This document shows positions 57,434 to 64,000 of a stretch of 64,000 nt of DNA, one piece after another. Each line of letters begins with the position of its first letter. Position 1 is the stretch's first letter. This stretch comes from Toxoplasma gondii ME49 (Eukaryota > Apicomplexa > Conoidasida > Eucoccidiorida > Sarcocystidae). The stretch covers positions 4,968,529-5,032,528 of the forward strand of contig NC_031480.1 in assembly GCF_000006565.2 (NCBI RefSeq). The letters run 5' to 3'. A program made the translations under genes and the position numbers. The notes under the pieces are model-generated. The model was not told the origin of the DNA, did not search any database, and saw only the letters and a program-made list of their open reading frames with translations.

Positions 57434-60394
57434 ATGGAGGTTGCCGGCGGGACGGAGCCTCCTGAAGTGGGGGCTCTTGTCTGGGGATGCTTTTGTGTCA
57501 TCCCCTCCTGGCTGGCCGTCTGTCTCTGCGTGTTTTTCACTTGTAGCTACGTGACCACTGTATACGCACCTCAGATTGTGCTTTGTACCTTTAGATACTT
57601 CTGCGAATATGTGTCGACTCGATCTGCATTCTCGATCGGCAACAGGCGTCGAGAATCGGTACAAACTCTCGTAGGTCGGAAGACCGAACCATTCCGAAGT
57701 TCGTGTGAAGAAGTTGCTGACAAGAGACAAAGGGAATTTTCGTCGTATCATCTGGAATCAGACCAACGTCACTCTCGCTTCCGCGCTCGCTCATGTGCAG
57801 AAACCGCCAGTGCAACAGATAGGTCGGTACCGCGGGGCCACGAAGCGTTTGAAAAACAAAAGCCACTTGATGCTTCTTTCGATGTCAGTGTGCTTCCACG
57901 GTGCGGCATGAGGCGAACGTCACGGTCAGAAACGCGTGACGGCGACAAGCATGTCATGGAAAGGCACTCCTGGTCTCCCAGTGTCTGCGTGTGGAGCAGT
58001 GTCGATCCAACCGTACGGAGTACAGCCGGCGGTCCTGTGTATCCTGATGGAATATCCGCTGGTCGTTCTCCCCGTTCTTGCTCTACAAATGAAAGAAACG
58101 AGGAGGCCTGGCCTCCGTGCGTGTTCGTGTTTCCCACCTCTGCGGAGATTCCAGTTGTCGCTCTAGCACCCGCAACGAATGACATTGCGGACGAGGGGAA
58201 AACCCGAGCATCCTACTCTTCTGTGCCTCGGATTGTCGCAGACGGTCGACAGGATGCACGGATTCCAGGGGCAGATCGGGTACCCGGAAGGTGCGGAAGG
58301 GATGCGCCCCCTGAACGTGAGACCGGCAGTTTTATCGATCTCTGTGGAAAGAGAAGGACGGCGTCTCACGTCTCCACTGCTGAACTAACTTGCGGCATCA
58401 TCGGCCACTCGGGCGGTTACTGGAGGTACCTTCTCCAGAGCTTCTCGGAGGTCGACTTCTGCAGCGTGAGCACCCTTGTGTCGCGCAGTGTAGCGTTGGT
58501 TGTACATTCCGTCGTCGTTGTCGGACTGCTTGTGCTTGCCTTTGTATTCGTCTGCCCTGTAGGTGCACCTTGTTGTCTCGCCGGGGTCAAAGAAATAGTG
58601 GAGGGGAATCGGACCTCTGCAATCCCCGGCGCCCCGTGGTCCTCCACGGAACACGGATGTGCTGGAGAGGGAGACTGTGGCCGGCGTTTAGGAAGAATGT
58701 GCACCTCCGGGGATGTGCATGCGACGCAGCCGAGAAGATGCGCTCCAGCCGAAATACTCGTCTTTCTTCTTTATGCGTTCGGCATACCACAGGCAGTGAA
58801 CAGGACGACGTTGCTTCCCCCCAGTCTCGTTAGTGTGAGGCTGCTTTCAGTTCTATATGGCCCTTCCGTCGTCGTGCGCTGTCTCCCTCATATTTGTAGC
58901 GTTTTAAAATATGCATGCTCCCTGACTCTCCGTGTTGCCAGTGTCTGTTCGTCTAGCTGCATAGGCTCACGTCAAAATATCTTTCTTGGGGACGTGGACA
59001 GCTGTGGTGGCAACACTTCGTGCGAGCAGGGTGCAAAGACGAAAGCGGTCTCAAGTGCGCACCTCGTGTTTCGCGAGAAAGGGAAAGAGATGGCTGCTGA
59101 CAAGGCAGAGAGACTCAGACAGAAGCTGTTGCGGGCCGGGAGAGGGGAGCTAGGGTTTACAGCTCCCTCGCTCGTAGAAGGACTGGCGTCTGTCGACAGT
59201 GACATTGCAACTGTTGGTTCCCTCCAAGTACACAAAAAGAAACTTGATGAACAACCTACGCAGTTGGGACGTAGTCGTCAGACACACACGTGGGAGCAGG
59301 CAACAAGAATGGTAGTACTTTTACGGCGGTTGGAGTACCTTACGAACTGCGTGCGGGACGAATTTTGGCCGTTCGCTCGCGCGTGTGTTGTGGCACCTAT
59401 CGTCGAAGAATTCCTCTTTCGTGGAGTGTTGGTGGCTCTCCTTTTCTGCCACTTTGGCCGCACCCTCACGTGCACTATCGTGTCGATTTTGTTCGCATTC
59501 GCACACATCCATCCGTTCTTGGTTGCAGTGCTGGCAGAGAAGCTTGAACATGGCGATGAGAATATCACGCTTAGAATGCACAAATCGCAAAGAAACCAGA
59601 CGGTGTCAAGGCACGGTTCATCATATGATGCACCCTCTGGAAACCGACGGTCTTGTGATGTCCCATACGTGAAGGCAGAGACCGAAAAACGCAACCGTGT
59701 GGAAGATGGCTGCGTACACTATGAATTCCGAGGTTCGCAAAGCCGGCGTGTACGCTCCGGGGAGCTGATAAAGGTGAAAACCTCGACAGAAACACAGGTG
59801 AAACTCTTTTGGTGGAAACGTACAGTCCAGAGATGGAAGGACGTGAAAACGACCGACGACGACGGAAATGCTGTCAGATGTTTTCGATGTGCTGTTGCTC
59901 GCGTGCTTGCGCATTTTCGAAAATGTGCAGACCACTCTATCCAAGTTGTCCGTGAGACACTATCACGGGCTCAGCAGCAGTTGCTTTTGACATTCGTTTT
60001 CTCGTGGGCCTGCACCTACCTGCATATATCCAGTGTCAATTTTCCACCAAGTCGCCCTGTACCAGTACATCTCCACATGGGAGTGTACCATCAGTGGCGC
60101 GCTGGTAATCCCATAAGCCCCCGGGATGCTACTGTTGCAGGTTCGTGTGTCGTTCCTCCAATTTCGCCTGCAGAGGACCTCAACATTGTTTCAGAACACA
60201 CAACCTCGATTGTTTGGCGAAGACCCGCATTGTTTGCTGCCGTAGTTCTGCATGCTGGCTGCAACTTGATGCAGTGGCCGGATATGAGTTTTCTGCATGA
60301 TCCCGAGCATCCAATGTATTTGTGGGGATTGCCGCTCAGCAGTGCATACGGTGCTGCGATAGTTGGATTCATCACAGCCCTTGCGTCTCTCTAG
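57434..60394 (+). CDS. RCE1: CAAX prenyl protease 2 (Rce1-type), intronless
   Basis: One open frame of 986 codons. The three Rce1/ABI-family motifs are present in order. First is E658-E659-x3-R663 in PIVEEFLFRG. Second is F687-x3-H691 in FAFAHIHP. Third is H940-x3-N944 in VLHAGCNLMQWP, matching the H..CN.M..P box of Rce1. Several hydrophobic segments support a polytopic membrane protein (about 12-45, 350-385, 440-510, 640-705, 850-870, 930-985). Family role: Rce1 is an ER intramembrane endopeptidase that removes the -aaX tripeptide from prenylated CaaX proteins before carboxyl methylation. The protein is about three times the usual length of roughly 300 residues: the protease core starts near 620, after a long poorly conserved N-terminal region. 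A charged insertion of about 145 residues (about 702-850) also separates motif 2 from the following transmembrane helix. The start at 57434 is the first ATG in frame; a later start cannot be excluded. Confidence 0.88.
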   Translation: MEVAGGTEPPEVGALVWGCFCVIPSWLAVCLCVFFTCSYVTTVYAPQIVLCTFRYFCEYVSTRSAFSIGNRRRESVQTLVGRKTEPFRSSCEEVADKRQREFSSYHLESDQRHSRFRARSCAETASATDRSVPRGHEAFEKQKPLDASFDVSVLPRCGMRRTSRSETRDGDKHVMERHSWSPSVCVWSSVDPTVRSTAGGPVYPDGISAGRSPRSCSTNERNEEAWPPCVFVFPTSAEIPVVALAPATNDIADEGKTRASYSSVPRIVADGRQDARIPGADRVPGRCGRDAPPERETGSFIDLCGKRRTASHVSTAELTCGIIGHSGGYWRYLLQSFSEVDFCSVSTLVSRSVALVVHSVVVVGLLVLAFVFVCPVGAPCCLAGVKEIVEGNRTSAIPGAPWSSTEHGCAGEGDCGRRLGRMCTSGDVHATQPRRCAPAEILVFLLYAFGIPQAVNRTTLLPPSLVSVRLLSVLYGPSVVVRCLPHICSVLKYACSLTLRVASVCSSSCIGSRQNIFLGDVDSCGGNTSCEQGAKTKAVSSAHLVFREKGKEMAADKAERLRQKLLRAGRGELGFTAPSLVEGLASVDSDIATVGSLQVHKKKLDEQPTQLGRSRQTHTWEQATRMVVLLRRLEYLTNCVRDEFWPFARACVVAPIVEEFLFRGVLVALLFCHFGRTLTCTIVSILFAFAHIHPFLVAVLAEKLEHGDENITLRMHKSQRNQTVSRHGSSYDAPSGNRRSCDVPYVKAETEKRNRVEDGCVHYEFRGSQSRRVRSGELIKVKTSTETQVKLFWWKRTVQRWKDVKTTDDDGNAVRCFRCAVARVLAHFRKCADHSIQVVRETLSRAQQQLLLTFVFSWACTYLHISSVNFPPSRPVPVHLHMGVYHQWRAGNPISPRDATVAGSCVVPPISPAEDLNIVSEHTTSIVWRRPALFAAVVLHAGCNLMQWPDMSFLHDPEHPMYLWGLPLSSAYGAAIVGFITALASL

Positions 60395-62206
60395 CGTTCA
60401 TAGTGGCGGCTGCTTACGTACGGTATCCAAAACCACGTGCGAGGTAGACTGTTTCGTGTATCTCCCAGCAGAGTGTCTTCCTGATCCATCGAGCATGCAG
60501 AAGTCAGTGCCATTATCGTTTGCTTTACGAGTCAACCATCTACATCGCGGATGCTTGCATCCTCATTTGCCAGCACATGGCGCGCTTGGGTGTACGAGTA
60601 CGTTCGAACGCTACGGTTTCGGGTTACCGGAATCTTTGAACATGTTACCCAAGCAATTGAACACCGTTCACATAACCGCTGACACCGAAAGCCGCACACC
60701 TGCAAAAATTGGTAGTACATTGGTGATGAACTTGTCTACCAAGAACTCGTTTGTGGCGCTTCTACAGAAGACACAAGTTTCACATGTTACCGTGCATTGC
60801 CGTCCAAATGGCTAAAAAGAAGACGATCTTTATCTGTACTGAAGCTGAGGGGAATGGCACCGAGGTGTAGGTGTGCCAGCGTCGTTTTCTGGTGGGAGAC
60901 GAGGGATGATACAGATACTGTGGCGTGCGTCCTCTTTTGGACACTCCTACATGTTTTTGTTGTGACCTCTACGATCCCTTTACACTTCACACCTTGAAGT
61001 AGCCAATTTCGCATCAACCAATTTACGCCACTAGGTACAGCGTCCTGCGAGAGAGAGGATAGTGATCACCTCTGCAGTCGTCACCTCTCATGAACGCAAA
61101 CACGTGTTGCCTACGATACCCTGCAACAGTGTATCTGTGGCTTCAGCGGAATAGCCGTCTCGCATTCTTCACGACGGAATAAATATAGGGAATGTAAAAA
61201 ACTGTTGTAGGGTCACCTGATTCTCGTGTCTGGCTGGAGTCTTCCCTTTTATCTGCTAACAGACCTTGTTCCTCCTTGCAGGGGCCATCGGTTACATGTT
61301 AGACGAGGACTTCCCCGGCGGGTCATCGCGATCCTCATATTGAAGTCCGTAGACCGTTGCCATCATCCATGCTTCCATTGGAAATCGGAACATCCACGGT
61401 TCGAGCAGTGTAAAATCCCTTGGTACGGGTGACACACTGGGAAGTCAAGAGCACACTGTCATTGTGCCATCTGCAATGCCCGTCACCTGCAATGGTGCTC
61501 AGCGACGCCGTCGCGCCCCATCTCCTCGTCGCAAAAATCGGCGATTGCATGATCATGTCGCAGCAGTGGCAAATTCCAAATGCTGTCAAGAAACATTTGC
61601 TACTTTGGTAAATGACGCGGGTGTCAGATTCTTCAGCAGGACGTCACTTGCCAGAAACGACCGGCTAGAATGTAGAACATTACATGCGGTCGAGGAAAGC
61701 GTACCCGCCGTCGTTCATAGTGTTCTGCGGGTAGCGATTGTGTTTCGTTCGTTATTAAGCGGCATAGCAGAGTAGGGTGGCAGTTCTTATCTGGTGCGTC
61801 GTCTTGCTTGTGGCGGACGACTGTCGACCCGAAGTGGATTTACTGTCTGAGCTCTTTCCCCTGATCAGAGATCCGGATGGCAGTGTTAGCCGTATCTGCT
61901 ATAGGTCATCGAAGGTGGTGCTATGTCACTTCACCTCTTATGGTAGTGGTGCAGGCTCCAATCTTTTCGGGGGCCATTTGTGCATCAGGGGTCGCAAAGC
62001 AGGACGTTCTCACCGTGGACACCAGATTAGGTCTCCCACACAGCTGTGTAGCCTTCTAAGCGAGAGGATGAATGGTGAGCTCGTACACAGGTGATTACGG
62101 AGATCGTCTAATCGCCAATAGCGCTCGACAGCTGACAGAACGTTACGGAGGCACGACGCGCGTGCCGCTGGCTGGCAGCAATTACTCCTATTGTTAGCAA
62201 AAGAGG
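60395..62206. other. Spacer between Rce1 and the coiled-coil gene
   Basis: Short open frames only, none longer than about 150 codons and none with recognisable motifs or splice support. It contains the Rce1 3' region and the promoter of the gene starting at 62207. Confidence 0.45.
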
Positions 62207-64000
62207 ATGATGTTCCGGTGGCTGCCACAGTGGTTCGGCTCGGTCACCATTCTACTCGTCACTACCGTATGGCTGGGACGGTTCCGTAGTCAACCACGTG
62301 CTCAGCACAGAATCGTGGCTTGGTGGCAGTCATGTCAGCCCCAGCTCCAATCGGCCGTTGCCAGCCATGCGCCTAACCCGTCAGCAGCGTCGGACGAATC
62401 TTCAGACAGTGGGAGTTATGCCTTAGGGCGACGCGAGCAACACCAAGAAGAGTCGACGACACATGGCGGAAGTTCTGTTGCATCCGGAGACTGTCAAAGG
62501 CCATCGACGAATTCGTGCACGGAGGCCGATCGAGGCGTCATCAGTCCAGAGGATCAGCTAGTCCTGTTGCATCAAAGGAGGATGAGACTCAAAAACATGC
62601 TGAAAACTCTCCGTTGTCGGTGGTCGTCGGAAGAGAAATTCTTGAAACAGAAGATGCAGAAACAAAAATCCGTATCTTCAGAAAGGGCTGTAAGCTGTGC
62701 GCATGCGATTTATTGACGTCGAGTGCAGCTCCCTGTCTCTGAAATTGAGTTGCTGTCATCAATTGTATATCGTGTGACCTCTGTTTCGATTGACGGTCCC
62801 CTCGCTCAGCAATAGCCAAGCCCATGGCATGTGCGATCCAACCCAGAGACGATTTTTCTAAGCATCCTGTGGAGCCCATTTATACGTTATCATAGATGAA
62901 ATGCGGCTGTTCGGTAGAGCGCATATGTGGCAACAAAGAGGAATGACATCATCTTGTCTGTGCTTATTATGAGCGACTAAGGCGGCTGCTTTGTTGGGGC
63001 ATCGTACACGAACAACAACATTACCAGGGAATAATGATCATATTTTTGGAACATCATAAACATGCCACCGCCTACTTGCTACTCTTCCGGGCAGGCGTTA
63101 TATTGGATATCTACAGTGGCATTAAAAGTAATTCGTGCTGGTGTAGCGCAAAAGCCAAATAGTGTGAATGTTAACAGAATCTAAGGAAGATATTCACTTA
63201 GTCCCAGTCTTTACATTTAGTCCCAGTCGTTACATTTAGTCCCAGTCGTTATACACAAACTGTGAGGCTTAGGTACAATGACGATGTTCGTCGCTGCGGA
63301 GTTGTTGTTTGTAAATCCATCGATGGCGCAGCATTCCTCGGCACCCCGCCAGTAGATCCGAGCGATGGCGTGTCACCTGTTCTGCAGACGTGGCCATGAG
63401 TTTCACATTGTTTGCCTCAGGAAACGGATGTACTTCGTGAAATGAAAAAACGGTATAGGCAAGCAGTAGGCGACAGGCGGCGCCGAATGCAGGATTTACA
63501 AGTGGAAATAACATCAGTAGAAGATGAGGAAAAACGACTTCGGGCAACAATAACATCGCAAAGGCGTGACACGGCTGCATATGACCCGACCCAACAAGAC
63601 AGACCGAGAACATCAACTGCCAGTACTTCAGGTGAGACGCTCGAGGTTGTGTCATTTCTCCACGAAGGCGCGCTCTCTACCCGTTGTCTAGTTCAGTGGC
63701 TCAAATCATCATCTAGTAAACCAGTACGGCATGATGGCGTTCAGAGATACTTCAGCTGAGACGTATGCTCGTGTATCGGCTTCTAGACCGGCAGTCATTA
63801 TGTGATGTGCCCGTACTAGAAGACCTGGGATAGAAATACAACCCATGGTTAAAATCAAAGATTGACCTCACCTTCAAGATCTAAACCGTTTACATGCAAA
63901 CAGCACGTTTTAGCATAGCTTTAGAGAGTAGCTGCCCATGAAGCGTCTCTTCCCGGTAACATGATATACTTGGCTCGGTTTGGAGGGTGCGCATGGACGG
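62207..64000 (+). CDS. Signal-anchor coiled-coil protein, 5' part (runs off window)
   Basis: Two exons are visible: 62207-62689 and 63421-63631, joined in phase 0 (donor GTAAGC, acceptor TTTGCCTCAG); the second ends with GTGAGA in phase 1. A hydrophobic segment at about 8-24 (QWFGSVTILLVTTVWLG) follows a short basic N terminus, a signal anchor. A Ser-rich region follows, then a coiled coil that reads continuously across the junction (KFLKQKMQKQK, then ETDVLREMKKRYRQAV and LQVEITSVEDEEKRL). The visible 231 residues contain no recognised catalytic domain. Further exons must lie beyond 64000. The layout parallels the coiled-coil gene at 9438-4655, but no sequence relationship is claimed. Confidence 0.6.
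63197..63252. repeat. Three-copy 19-bp tandem repeat in intron
   Basis: Three head-to-tail units of TTTAGTCCCAGTCGTTACA type, the first with two or three differences. They lie in the intron 62690-63420 of the coiled-coil gene. Confidence 0.85.

Overview
This window is nuclear DNA from a coccidian apicomplexan of the Toxoplasma / Neospora / Hammondia group; I cannot say which species. The evidence is multi-exon genes with short GC-rich exons and GT..AG introns, Ser/Arg/Pro-rich low-complexity proteins, frequent TGCATGC words in gene-flanking DNA, an apicomplexan-style AP2 domain, and many long (TA)n/(TATACA)n microsatellites in introns and spacers. No bacterial-type operon, IS element, CRISPR array, rRNA or recognisable tRNA was seen. 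Gene models were built by eye from frame content, splice motifs and intron phase, so exon edges are predictions.

Left part (1-25 kb). A poorly coding left end holds one possible small single-exon gene (2362-2916). Three or four minus-strand genes follow: a signal-anchor coiled-coil protein (9438-4655), a small uncertain gene (11446-10474), a SUN-domain inner nuclear membrane protein of 10 exons (21029-12264), and an uncharacterised reading frame (25019-24195).

Middle (25-49 kb). A plus-strand single-pass membrane protein (27010-28738) faces a minus-strand candidate PEX11-family protein (33661-30661). Behind that lies a very large low-complexity protein with an N-terminal hydrophobic leader (40117-33983). 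It is divergent from the RNA polymerase I subunit RPA12 (41357-42403). RPA12 is convergent with a minus-strand AP2-domain protein carrying an organellar-type leader (48692-44879), whose AP2 domain appears to be split by a GC-AG intron.

Right part (49-64 kb, all plus strand). A RuvC/RNase H-fold resolvase-like protein with a long leader (49969-53603) is followed by an uncharacterised two-exon gene (53814-55636), an intronless CAAX prenyl protease 2 / Rce1 (57434-60394), and the 5' part of a signal-anchor coiled-coil gene that leaves the window (62207 onward).

The genes are not an obvious pathway cluster. They are mixed housekeeping functions: nuclear envelope, Pol I transcription, prenyl-protein processing, organelle nucleic-acid proteins and possibly peroxisome division. 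Divergent pairs (25019/27010, 40117/41357, 48692/49969) probably share promoters. The long TA microsatellites are confined to about 6.6-51.3 kb, and both flanks look compositionally different.
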